Source: Micromonospora echinospora
GTDB lineage: Bacteria > Actinomycetota > Actinomycetes > Mycobacteriales > Micromonosporaceae
Length of the DNA: 64,000 nt
NCBI RefSeq assembly: GCF_014203425.1
Contig: NZ_JACHJC010000001.1
Location: forward strand, 6,713,501 to 6,777,500
Reading direction: 5' to 3'
Shown: in pieces, positions 36,935-46,393 of the stretch
Numbering within the stretch: position 1 is the first letter of the stretch
Layout: each line of letters begins with the position of its first letter
The notes under the pieces: model-generated
What the model was told of the DNA's origin: nothing
The model's database searches: none
Seen by the model: only the letters and a program-made list of their open reading frames with translations
Translations under genes and position numbers: made by a program

Positions 36935-37179
36935 CCCTGCGGCCAGCCGGTGCTCGGTGGCCCGGTAGAGGCGCGGGACGTGCGGGGCGGGGGTGCTGCT
37001 GATCGGAAACTCCCAGGTCGAGGTGGAGACGCCGGCGACGCCGACGCTCAGATCGTCACACGACGGCGACGTTCCGGACCACGGGGACGCCCCGGACTTT
37101 CGTCGCCGGCGGATCTCAGGGTGGGGTCAGGGTCGGGTCCTGAGGCAGTCCGGGCGGCCGGGGCAGCAGTATCGGAGGC

Positions 37180-39027
37180 ATGACCGAGGACGCTGCCCGT
37201 CCGCCCCGCCCCTGGGCGGCAGCACAGGACGCCCCGCCGCCGCCCCCACCGGGGTCGGCGCCCCCCACCGACCACGCGACCCCACCGCCCGGCGGCGCGC
37301 CGTTCACCGGCCCGCCACCCGGCGGGTACGCCCCGCCGCCCGGCGCTGCCGGCTTCACCACCCGGTACGGCCTGGTGCGCCCCCGCGAGGGCCGCTACCT
37401 GGCCGGGGTGTGCGCCGCCATCGGCCGGGCCACGAACACCGACCCGGTGCTGTGGCGCGTGCTGCTGGCCGTGCTCGGCTTCTTCGGCGGCATCGGCATC
37501 ATCGTGTACGTCGCCGGCTGGCTGATCATCCCGGGCGAGGGCGACACCGCGTCACCTGTGGAGGCCATGCTCGGCCGCGGCCGGTCCAGCATGTCGCCGA
37601 TCACAGTGATCGTGCTCGGCATCGTGGTGGCCCTCGGCTTCGCCTACGTCGTCACCGACGGCTTCCGGGCCATCCTGCTGGGCGCGGTGATCCTGATCGG
37701 CGGCGCGCTGCTGCTCAACCGCGAACAGCGCGGCCCGGGGCAGCGGCCGGCTCAGCCGACGCCGCAGCCCGGCCCGCCGCCGGGTCCGGTGCCACCGGTG
37801 GCCTGGCCCGCGCCGCCGGCCTCGGCGCCGGGCGCCTGGGCCGCAGGGCCCGCCGGGGCGCCGTGGACCGCCGCGCCGACGGTCCGCCCCGAAGCAGCGT
37901 CGTACGCCGAGCCCGGCTACCCGCCGGCCGGCCGCCCCGAGCCGGGCTACCCCCCGGCGACCACGTCCGAGCCGGGCTACCCACCCGCGTCCCCGTCCGA
38001 GCCGGGCCATCCGGCAACCTCCGAGCGCGAGCCGGGCCGTCCGGCGACGTCCGAGCGCGAGCCAGGGCTCGCGGGGTCCGGGACGAGCTACCCGACGCTG
38101 CCGGCGCCGGGCTGGCCCGCCGCGGCCGGCACCCGGCCGGGCTGGCCCGAGCCGACGACCGCAGCGCTGCCGCCGGTGAGTGGTCCGGTCGCTGACACCG
38201 CCACCTGGCCGGCCTACGGCGCGGCGCCCTCCTGGCCGGGTACCCGGAGCACCGACGCCCCGCTGGGTGGACCCGCAGCCGTGCCGCCCCCCGGGCCGGT
38301 GGGCGCGCCGCTGCCGCCCGGCGGCTACCGCCCGCCGTTCGCCCCGCACGGCCCGTACGCCGGGTCGCCGCCCCCGCGGCCGCCGGTCCGGGCGCCACGA
38401 CCGCCGAAGCGGCCGAAGGAGCGCTCCCCGCTCGGCGCGATCACGTTCTCGCTGATCTTCCTGGCGCTGGGCGTGGTGGCCATGCTCGACCTGCTCGACG
38501 TCTTCCCGGTCGGCGCGGCCGGCTACTTCGCCGCGGTGCTCGCCACCATCGGCCTCGGCCTGCTCGTGGGCACCTGGTTCGGCCGGGCCCGCTGGCTCAT
38601 CGCCCTCGGCCTGGTGACCGCGGCGGCGCTCGGCGTCGCCACCATCGCCGAGTCCTACGACCGGGTACGCGGCATCGACGGCAACGTCACCTGGGCGCCG
38701 ACCGACCTGCGCGACCTGGCCAACCGCTACGAGAACAACCTCGGTGACGCCGTGCTCGACCTGCGCGGGATCAACTTCGACAAGCAGGACGTGCAGGTGA
38801 CAGTCGACGTGAACCTCGGCAACGCGACTGTGGTCGTACCGCCGAACGTCGACGTGACCACAGTGGCCGACGTCAACGCCGGTGACGCCACGGTCTTCGG
38901 CCGGCGCAGCGGCGGGCTCGGCGGTCGCCAGTGGGAGACCACCGACGTCGGCGCCGACGGTCCCGGTGGCGGCAAACTGCGTCTCTTCGTCCACGTGAAC
39001 GCCGGCAAGCTGGAGGTGACCCGATGA
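37180..39027 (+). CDS. PspC-domain protein with LiaF-like C-terminus
   Basis: This 615-residue membrane protein has a Pro-rich head of about 60 residues and then a PspC domain (YGLVRPREGRYLAGVCAAIG to AGWLIIPGEGD). A long Pro/Ala-rich linker follows, with repeats of EPGYPP/EPGRPATSER (about residues 240-305), then further membrane helices. The C-terminal beta-rich domain (VTVDVNLGNATVVVPPNVDV) resembles the LiaF/cell-wall-active-antibiotics-response domain. In firmicutes LiaF inhibits LiaS; the divergent kinase suggests a similar sensor role here. The GGAGG lies only one base from ATG 37180, so the start may need revision. Confidence 0.8.
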   Translation: MTEDAARPPRPWAAAQDAPPPPPPGSAPPTDHATPPPGGAPFTGPPPGGYAPPPGAAGFTTRYGLVRPREGRYLAGVCAAIGRATNTDPVLWRVLLAVLGFFGGIGIIVYVAGWLIIPGEGDTASPVEAMLGRGRSSMSPITVIVLGIVVALGFAYVVTDGFRAILLGAVILIGGALLLNREQRGPGQRPAQPTPQPGPPPGPVPPVAWPAPPASAPGAWAAGPAGAPWTAAPTVRPEAASYAEPGYPPAGRPEPGYPPATTSEPGYPPASPSEPGHPATSEREPGRPATSEREPGLAGSGTSYPTLPAPGWPAAAGTRPGWPEPTTAALPPVSGPVADTATWPAYGAAPSWPGTRSTDAPLGGPAAVPPPGPVGAPLPPGGYRPPFAPHGPYAGSPPPRPPVRAPRPPKRPKERSPLGAITFSLIFLALGVVAMLDLLDVFPVGAAGYFAAVLATIGLGLLVGTWFGRARWLIALGLVTAAALGVATIAESYDRVRGIDGNVTWAPTDLRDLANRYENNLGDAVLDLRGINFDKQDVQVTVDVNLGNATVVVPPNVDVTTVADVNAGDATVFGRRSGGLGGRQWETTDVGADGPGGGKLRLFVHVNAGKLEVTR

Positions 39028-39425
39028 AGGCGCACCGCACCGACGTCGTGTCGTTCGCTTTCGGACTCGTCTTCCTCGGCCTGTCCGTCTGGTGGCTGCT
39101 GGCCCGGATCCTCGGGCTGTCCGTACCTCCGGTGGGCTGGTTCCTGGCCGGCGGGCTGGTCCTGATCGGGCTGCTCGGGCTGATCGGCGCGCTGCGCTCC
39201 GGGCAGGCTGCGGAGCAGCCCGCGCCACCGGAGGCGACGGTCTCCGCGCCGTACGGGGACGACAGCCCGGCCGGCGGCGGCGACGTGACGTCCGACGTGG
39301 CCGACGAGTGGGCCACCGAGGCGACGACCGACGTGTCGGAGCCCGCCACCCGCGAGATGCCGACGGTGGACCCGCCGGCGGACGAGACGCGCGAGGAGCG
39401 GCGTACGCCGGGCGACCCGGCCTGA
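39024..39425 (+). CDS. Small membrane protein coupled to the PspC/LiaF-like gene
   Basis: This 133-residue protein has two hydrophobic segments (VVSFAFGLVFLGLSVWWLLARI and VGWFLAGGLVLIGLLGLIGAL) followed by an acidic, Pro/Thr-rich tail. Its ATG overlaps the preceding stop (ATGA), so it is translated with the PspC/LiaF-like protein and may form part of the same sensor complex. I recognise no domain. Confidence 0.75.
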   Translation: MKAHRTDVVSFAFGLVFLGLSVWWLLARILGLSVPPVGWFLAGGLVLIGLLGLIGALRSGQAAEQPAPPEATVSAPYGDDSPAGGGDVTSDVADEWATEATTDVSEPATREMPTVDPPADETREERRTPGDPA

Positions 39426-39580
39426 CCGCGTCACTGCGGGGCCTTCGGAACGCGGCCTATGCTGGTCGGCGGAGATCTCGCCTCCGCCGGCCGGCCCGCG
39501 CACCCGACCACGCCGGAGCCGTGTCGGGTCGCCGGAGCCGCTGCCCGCCCGTCCGCTACCTCGTCAGGAGCCCGCCCGAC

Positions 39581-40828
39581 ATGACCCAGTCCCCCGCCGT
39601 GCGCGTCACCGGTCCCTCCGGTGCGGTCCGCATCGGCGAGCGCGCCGCCCGCACGCTCGTCAGCGAGTTCGCCCGGCGCAACGACCCGAAGGCCGGCCTG
39701 CTGGTCGGCGCGACCCCGGAGTCCGCGGTTCTGGCCGCGGCGATCGAGGCGCTGCTCCCCGGCGACCGGCTCACAGTGGTGCCGGCGGAGGGCAGCGCGA
39801 CAGCGGCGCTGCGGGAGCACGTGACCGCGCAGGGCCGCTGGGTCGCCGACCGGGTACGCGTGGTCGACACCCTCGCCGAGGCGGACACCGCCGCCGTGGT
39901 GGTCGTCGCCGAGCCGTTCACCGGCACCGCCGAGCAGGCGCGCGCCGCTGTCGACGGGCTGACGAAATACCTGGCCGACGGCGCGGTGCTGAGCGTCGCC
40001 GCGCCGCTGTTCCGCACCGAGGGCGCGGACGGCGAACTGGACCGGCAGGGCGTGCTGCACGGCGTGCGCACCGACCTGGTGCTGCGCAACACCCCGCCGG
40101 TACGCGTGCACCACCTGCGTTTCACCCCGGCGCCGGTCGCGCTCGCGGCCTCGCTGTCCCCGGCGTACCGGCCGTCGAGCGTGCCGCTGACCCGGGGCAT
40201 GCACATCGACTCCAACGGGGTGGCCGCCGCCGGCATCACGCTCGGCCTGGCCGCCCTGACCCGCGCCGCCCGGCCGAAGTCGAATCTCTGGCTGCTGCCG
40301 GCGCTGGCCGCCGCGCCGGTGGCCGCGTTCTTCCGGGACCCGGAGCGGGACGTGCCGGAGGACCCGTCGGCGGTGGTCGCCTCGGCGGACGGCCAGGTGC
40401 TCTCCGTGCAGCGCCTGCAGGACGAGCGCTTCGGCGACGGCGAGTGGCTGCGGATCGCGGTGTTCCTGTCGGTGCTGGACGTGCACGTCAACCGCGCCCC
40501 GGTGGCCGGCAAGGTGGTCGACTACTTCGTCGCCGACGGCGGGTTCGTCAACGCCATGAAGCCGGACGCCGAGCACAACGTGGCGGCGTACACGGTGCTG
40601 GACACCGACCACGGCACCGTGGTCGTGGCGCAGCGCACCGGGCTGATCGCCCGCCGGATCGTGCAGCGGGCGCCGGTCGGCTCGCTGCTGGCGCGGGGCG
40701 AGCGCTTCGGCCTGATCCGGTTCGGCTCGCGGACCGACGTCTACCTGCCGGCCGACGCGGCGGACCCGCTCGTCGGCCCGGGCGACAAGGTGGTCGGCGG
40801 CGCGACGGTCATCGCCCGCTGGCGCTGA
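39581..40828 (+). CDS. psd: Phosphatidylserine decarboxylase with extra N-terminal domain
   Basis: The C-terminal half (about residues 195-415) is a pyruvoyl-dependent PS decarboxylase. It has FFRDPERDVP, DGQVLSV, the histidine region DVHVNRAPV and the self-cleavage motif FGSR (Gly382-Ser383), the short archaeal-like type. The first 190 residues are not part of the usual enzyme and look like a Rossmann or degraded methyltransferase fold (GLLVGATPESAVLAAAIEAL). ATG 39581 follows CAGGAG by 10 bases. Its convergent neighbour is PS synthase, which makes the substrate. Confidence 0.88.
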   Translation: MTQSPAVRVTGPSGAVRIGERAARTLVSEFARRNDPKAGLLVGATPESAVLAAAIEALLPGDRLTVVPAEGSATAALREHVTAQGRWVADRVRVVDTLAEADTAAVVVVAEPFTGTAEQARAAVDGLTKYLADGAVLSVAAPLFRTEGADGELDRQGVLHGVRTDLVLRNTPPVRVHHLRFTPAPVALAASLSPAYRPSSVPLTRGMHIDSNGVAAAGITLGLAALTRAARPKSNLWLLPALAAAPVAAFFRDPERDVPEDPSAVVASADGQVLSVQRLQDERFGDGEWLRIAVFLSVLDVHVNRAPVAGKVVDYFVADGGFVNAMKPDAEHNVAAYTVLDTDHGTVVVAQRTGLIARRIVQRAPVGSLLARGERFGLIRFGSRTDVYLPADAADPLVGPGDKVVGGATVIARWR

Positions 40829-40841
40829 GCGCCGGACACGA

Positions 40842-40874
40842 AGAAGGGGCGCCGCTTCTCGCGGCGCCCCTTCT
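40842..40874. terminator. Bidirectional terminator between psd and pssA
   Basis: A perfect 14-bp stem (AGAAGGGGCGCCGC with GCGGCGCCCCTTCT), a TTCTC loop and some U-richness on the plus strand lie between convergent genes. Confidence 0.85.
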
Positions 40875-40888
40875 GTCGTTCTCGGGGA

Positions 40889-41878
40889 TCAGGCGGTACG
40901 GCGCTGGTGCAGCCAGAGCAGCGGCCCGCTGACCAGGTAGCCCACCACCACGAGGGCGAACGTGAGCCGGATGTCGACGAGCGCGCCGATCACCGGGGCC
41001 AGCCAGAGCCACGGCGGCAGCTTCAGCAGCCGGGCGAGCTTGGCGTACGGGAAGCTCGACACCATCGCGAAGGCGAGCAGCGCCACGGCGGCCACCATCA
41101 CCAGGCCGGGGACCGGCACGCCGATGGCCACGGTCAGGGCGAGCACTGCTGCCGCCATGGTGGTCGGCACGCCGCAGAAGAAGCGGCCGTCCTTCGGCGA
41201 GACGTTGAACCGGGCGAGCCGGACCGCCGCGCACGCGGCGACGAGCGCGCAGGAGACGGCGGCGGCCGCCGGGGGCGCGGAACCGGCGAGCGAGGCGTAG
41301 ACCACGACCGGCGCGGCGAGGCCGAAGGAGCACATGTCGGCGAGCGAGTCCATCTGCGCGCCGAACGGGCTGGCCACACCGAGCTTGCGGGCCAGCGCGC
41401 CGTCGAGGCCGTCGAAGGCCACGCAGGCGATCAGGAAGATCGCCGCGACCTGCACGTCACCGCGCATGGCCAGGAAGATGGCCAGCATGCCGAGCATGAG
41501 GCTGCTCAGCGTGCACGCGTTGACGAGCGCGAACTTGGCCCGGCGGGCGGCGGTGCGCTCACCCGGCAGGAGCGGGATCGACATCGCCGGGGACTCGTCG
41601 TCGACCGGAGCGGCCGGCGCGAGCGCCGGGCTGACCGGGCGTACCGCCTCGATGTCGGTGTCGAGCCGGCCGTAGCGGAGGCGCTGGCGGTCGGCGTAAC
41701 GGTGGTCGGGGGTGACCAGGTCGGTCCCCGGAACGGCCGCGCCGTCCCGGCGGCCCACCCGGACCAGTAGCACCTGGCGGGCGAACGTACTGCTGCGGCG
41801 CAACCTGCCCGCCCAGCGACGCCCTGCGGGGCGCGGACTGTCAGTCGTACGACGCCGGCGCCATGGGGCTCTCGGCAC
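40889..41878 (-). CDS. pssA: CDP-diacylglycerol-serine O-phosphatidyltransferase
   Basis: This membrane enzyme makes phosphatidylserine from CDP-diacylglycerol and serine. The CDP-alcohol transferase motif is intact (DGLDGALAR, eight residues, G, three, D, three, D). About six hydrophobic helices follow a 130-residue hydrophilic head, which is longer than in most relatives. GTG 41878 is preceded by GGAGG; the in-frame upstream region (to 41983) is probably untranslated. Subfamily choice (serine rather than inositol or glycerol) rests partly on the psd neighbour. Confidence 0.85.
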   Translation of the reverse strand: MPRAPWRRRRTTDSPRPAGRRWAGRLRRSSTFARQVLLVRVGRRDGAAVPGTDLVTPDHRYADRQRLRYGRLDTDIEAVRPVSPALAPAAPVDDESPAMSIPLLPGERTAARRAKFALVNACTLSSLMLGMLAIFLAMRGDVQVAAIFLIACVAFDGLDGALARKLGVASPFGAQMDSLADMCSFGLAAPVVVYASLAGSAPPAAAAVSCALVAACAAVRLARFNVSPKDGRFFCGVPTTMAAAVLALTVAIGVPVPGLVMVAAVALLAFAMVSSFPYAKLARLLKLPPWLWLAPVIGALVDIRLTFALVVVGYLVSGPLLWLHQRRTA

Positions 41879-41937
41879 GTTTCCTCCATCACCGGATCGG
41901 CTGGCCGCCCTCGACGGGGCGGGTGTCCGGCTGTCTC

Positions 41938-41961
41938 GTGCCGGACCTTTCGGGTCCGGCA
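41938..41961 (-). repeat. Hairpin in the pssA leader
   Basis: Nine-base arms (TGCCGGACC and GGTCCGGCA) with a 4-base loop lie about 60 bases upstream of the pssA start. On the minus strand it is a 5'-leader hairpin; on the plus strand it is followed by CTTTTG. Boundaries are good to a base or two. Confidence 0.45.
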
Positions 41962-42149
41962 GCCCTTTTGCGGAGTACACCATTGCACAGGGAACAGGGG
42001 CTTGGCGATAGCTGCCGGCGGTACTTATATCTCCCCTAACCGCGCGAACCGCTCAATCATTCCCATCTCGGGCTTCAACGTCCGTTTTCGTCGGCCAATC
42101 CCTACTTCCGACTGTACCGGAGCTCACCCAGGGCGGCTCGGCGAGCGAT

Positions 42150-43061
42150 TCACCTCACCCGTTGCCCGGTGGCGCGGGCCGCCACGTCGGTCATCGACAG
42201 GCCGCTGACCTGCTCCGGCGCGAACCAGGCCGCCCGTGCGGTGGAGCCTCCGGCCAGCTCGGTCACCACCGCCTCGGTCGGCGCGTCCACGCGTACCCGG
42301 TAGATCACCCGGATGCCGTGCCAGTCCAGCGGACGGCCCTCCGGGCCGAGCGCGGCCGGGTTGTGCAGGTTGTCCACCGCCATCAGGTCGACCACCCGGC
42401 CCAGCTGGCCGGCCTCCTCGACCAGCTCACGCAGCAGCCCGGTGGCCGGCTGCTCGCCGTGGTCGGTGCCGCCGCCGGGCAGGTGCCAGCGGCCCGCGCC
42501 CGGGTAGCCGTCGGCGATCATGGTGAGCAGCACCCGGTCGGCGGGGTCGGTGACCAGCCCGTACGCGGCGAAGCGCTGGCGGCGGTCGGCGGCGAGGTCG
42601 GCCGGTTCGACGGGCAGGCCCCGGGGCATGTCGGCCCGCAGCGGGGACACCGGCAGGCCGAGCAGCTCGGCGGTGAACACCATCAACGGGAGGCCGGCGG
42701 CCTCCTCCGGGGTGAACCAGCCCACCTCGTCGGTGCCACCGTCCGGCTCGGGTCGCAGCCGCCCGTCCCGCGCCTCGACCTCGAAGATCAACCGATCCGT
42801 GTGCATCGCGACGTCCTCGGCGCGGAACGCGGCCACGTCGGCGACGGCGGCCCGGATCGCGCCGGGCGCGACGGTCAGCCCGGTCTCCTCGGCGAACTCG
42901 CGGACCACCGCGTCGGCCGGGTGCTCCGCGTGCTCGACGCCGCCGCCGGGCAACTGCCACACCCCCGGGTACGGGCACCGCGCCGAGCCACGCGCCAGCA
43001 GCACCCGCCCGTCGGAGTCCCGCAGCATCCCGTACGCCCCGACCCGCCGCCGCTGCTCCAC
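42150..43061 (-). CDS. Double-Nudix hydrolase, first of two paralogues
   Basis: About 303 residues hold two Nudix boxes: GGGVEHAEHPADAVVREFAE followed by ETG, and GGGTDHGEQPATGLLRELVE followed by EAG. Each is the pyrophosphatase motif GX5EX7REUXEEXGU. Substrates are nucleoside-diphosphate-linked compounds by family; the actual one is unknown. I prefer GTG 43061, 8 bases after GGGAG, although starts up to 43091 are possible. A large inverted repeat lies just upstream, and a paralogue follows it. Confidence 0.82.
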   Translation of the reverse strand: MEQRRRVGAYGMLRDSDGRVLLARGSARCPYPGVWQLPGGGVEHAEHPADAVVREFAEETGLTVAPGAIRAAVADVAAFRAEDVAMHTDRLIFEVEARDGRLRPEPDGGTDEVGWFTPEEAAGLPLMVFTAELLGLPVSPLRADMPRGLPVEPADLAADRRQRFAAYGLVTDPADRVLLTMIADGYPGAGRWHLPGGGTDHGEQPATGLLRELVEEAGQLGRVVDLMAVDNLHNPAALGPEGRPLDWHGIRVIYRVRVDAPTEAVVTELAGGSTARAAWFAPEQVSGLSMTDVAARATGQRVR

Positions 43062-43080
43062 CCGCACCACTCCCCCGCGC

Positions 43081-43189
43081 CCCGCGCACACCCGCGCCCC
43101 ACTCCGTCGATCATGAGGTTAGCGGTACCGAGGCGGACATTTCCCGCCGTCAACTTCATGATCGCCGGAGTGGGGCGCGGGTGTGCGCG
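43081..43189. repeat. 109-bp inverted repeat with embedded GATCATGA element (copy F)
   Basis: Left arm 43081-43126 and right arm 43144-43189 are complementary over about 45 bases with only a few mismatches; the outer 26 bases pair perfectly. The inner 55 bases (43109-43163) are a second copy of the repeat at 6334-6388. The structure lies in the spacer between two minus-strand Nudix genes, so it may form a terminator or a processing site in the mRNA. Confidence 0.8.
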
Positions 43190-43197
43190 GGGTGGGT

Positions 43198-44145
43198 CTA
43201 GAGGAGGTGGGCGGCCTGGACCGCCTCGGCGGTCACCTCGGTGAGGCGATCGGTGGGCAGCGCGTCGAGCTCCTCGCGGCGGAACCAGCGGGCCTCGCAG
43301 GTGGAGCCGCCGACGTCGGCCACCGTGGGCGTCGCCGGCTGGTCCACGACCACGCGGTAGAAGGCGCGTACGCCGTGCCAGTCGATCGGGTAGCCCTCCG
43401 GGCCGAGCGAGGCCGCGTCCCGGTGGCTGGCCACGCCGAGCAGCTCGACCAGGCGGCCGGTCTGCCCGGTCTCCTCGACCAGCTCCCGGATCAGCGCGGC
43501 GCCCGGCTGCTCCCCGTAGTCGGTGCCGCCGCCGGGCAGGTGCCAGCAGCCGGCGCCCGGGTAGCCGTCGGACACCCGGGTCAGCAGTACGCGCTCCTCC
43601 GGGTCGGTCACCACCGCGTACGCGGCGAAGCGCTGCGCCCGGTGCAGCCCGTCCGGGCCGGGTACGGCGTAGAACGAGGGGAACTCGGGCACCTCCTCCG
43701 GCACGATGTCGTCGGTGGAGGTGGGCAGGCCCAGGGCACGCGCGGTGAACGACCGCAGCGGCAGTTCCCGCGCCTCGTCGAGGGTGAACCAGCGGGCCAG
43801 GTCGGTCGGGCGGTCGACCCGCTCGGTGAGCGTCCCGCCGCGTACCGAGACGGTGTAGAGGAGGCGGTCGGTGTGGATCGTGATGCGCCGCTCGGGCAGC
43901 GCCCGCATATCGGCGAGCACGTCCTGAAGGCCGGCGACCGCCACCGAGAGCCCGGTCTCGGCCGCGGTCTCCCGGACGACTGTGTGCTTGGGGTCCTCAC
44001 CGTGGTCGACCGCTCCTCCGGGGAGCGACCAGGTGCCGGGGGTGCCGGAGCGCTCCGATGCGCGGACCAGCAACACTCGGCCGTTCGAATCAGCACAAAC
44101 TGCGTATGCCGCGATCCTGCGGAGCGGCTCCAGCGAGGTGGTCAC
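43198..44145 (-). CDS. Double-Nudix hydrolase, second paralogue
   Basis: About 315 residues with two Nudix boxes (GGAVDHGEDPKHTVVRETAA plus ETG, and GGGTDYGEQPGAALIRELVE plus ETG). The second domains of the two paralogues are nearly collinear (SDGYPGAGCWHLPGGGTDYG here, ADGYPGAGRWHLPGGGTDHG in the other), which indicates tandem duplication. GTG 44145 begins the first domain; the frame upstream lies in the divergent promoter region. Role unknown beyond pyrophosphohydrolase. Confidence 0.82.
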   Translation of the reverse strand: MTTSLEPLRRIAAYAVCADSNGRVLLVRASERSGTPGTWSLPGGAVDHGEDPKHTVVRETAAETGLSVAVAGLQDVLADMRALPERRITIHTDRLLYTVSVRGGTLTERVDRPTDLARWFTLDEARELPLRSFTARALGLPTSTDDIVPEEVPEFPSFYAVPGPDGLHRAQRFAAYAVVTDPEERVLLTRVSDGYPGAGCWHLPGGGTDYGEQPGAALIRELVEETGQTGRLVELLGVASHRDAASLGPEGYPIDWHGVRAFYRVVVDQPATPTVADVGGSTCEARWFRREELDALPTDRLTEVTAEAVQAAHLL

Positions 44146-44289
44146 GGGGTCAAATTCTCCCCGCAGCGGGTTACCGGGATCGAAAAGAGTCAGATTCCTG
44201 ACTCTTCGCTGGCGTCTCAGGGATGCGTCAGGGTAGGGGTCCGGGCGGTCACCGAGGTCGCCCGCCGCGGCGCGCGGCACCGTTGAGAC

Positions 44290-44682
44290 ATGACCTCCCC
44301 GCATCCCTCCCACGCCCCGTACAAGCAGCTCCGCCGCCCGGTCAGCGACCGCATGATCGCCGGCGTGGCCAGCGGCCTCGGCCGCTACTTCGCCGCCGAC
44401 CCCACGCTCATCCGGGTGATCTTCGCGACCGCCACGGTGCTCACCGGCGGACTCGCCGCGCTCGCGTACCCGATCATGTGGTTCCTGATGCCCGAGGAGC
44501 CGACCGGCGCGCCCGCCTGGCCGCACCCGCCGGGCACCGCGCCCGGGTGGCCGCCGGTCCCGCCGACCGGGCCGACCTCGCCGACCACTGTCGTCCCGCC
44601 GACCGCCGTGGTGCCGCCGACCGCGCCGGCTACGCCGCGGACGCCGGCCGGGCCGGACGCCGGACCGCCGCCCGCGGCCTGA
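44290..44682 (+). CDS. Short PspC-domain protein
   Basis: This 130-residue protein has a PspC domain (KQLRRPVSDRMIAGVASGLG, then a membrane helix RVIFATATVLTGGLAALAYPIMWFLMP) and a Pro/Thr-rich tail with TVVPPTAVVPPTAP repeats. It is the third PspC-domain gene of the window. Its last 25 coding bases, including the stop, are duplicated immediately downstream. Confidence 0.85.
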   Translation: MTSPHPSHAPYKQLRRPVSDRMIAGVASGLGRYFAADPTLIRVIFATATVLTGGLAALAYPIMWFLMPEEPTGAPAWPHPPGTAPGWPPVPPTGPTSPTTVVPPTAVVPPTAPATPRTPAGPDAGPPPAA

Positions 44683-44707
44683 CGCCGGACCGCCGCCCGC
44701 GGCCTGA
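44658..44707. repeat. Perfect 25-bp tandem duplication at a stop codon
   Basis: Two identical 25-base units (44658-44682 and 44683-44707) each end in CCTGA. The first provides the stop of the PspC gene; the second lies between this stop and the end of guaA (44714). It looks like a recent slippage duplication. Confidence 0.9.
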
Positions 44708-44713
44708 GCCGCG

Positions 44714-46270
<1,557 letters not shown>

Positions 46271-46335
46271 GTGCGCAAAGCCTACCGACAGTCACCGGGC
46301 CGCCGGACGCGCCCCGGCGGTGTGGCGGGGTGAAT

Positions 46336-46393
46336 GTGTTAACAAGGGCCCCTTCCTCTACCGGAGGCGTTAAGAAGGGGCCCTTCCTTTCAC
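46336..46393 (-). repeat. Palindromic repeat element, copy C
   Basis: This reverse-oriented copy is nearly identical to copy A (3869-3924). On the minus strand it begins at the stop codon of the GMC oxidoreductase gene (GTGA) and ends GTTAACAC, 65 bases before guaA. The arms AGGGCCCCTTC and GAAGGGGCCCT can pair as an 11-bp hairpin. Confidence 0.88.

Noticed and set aside
41938..41961. Hairpin followed by CTTTTG on the plus strand as a terminator
   Set aside because: No plus-strand gene ends nearby. It lies in the 5' leader of pssA on the other strand, so I recorded it as a leader hairpin.
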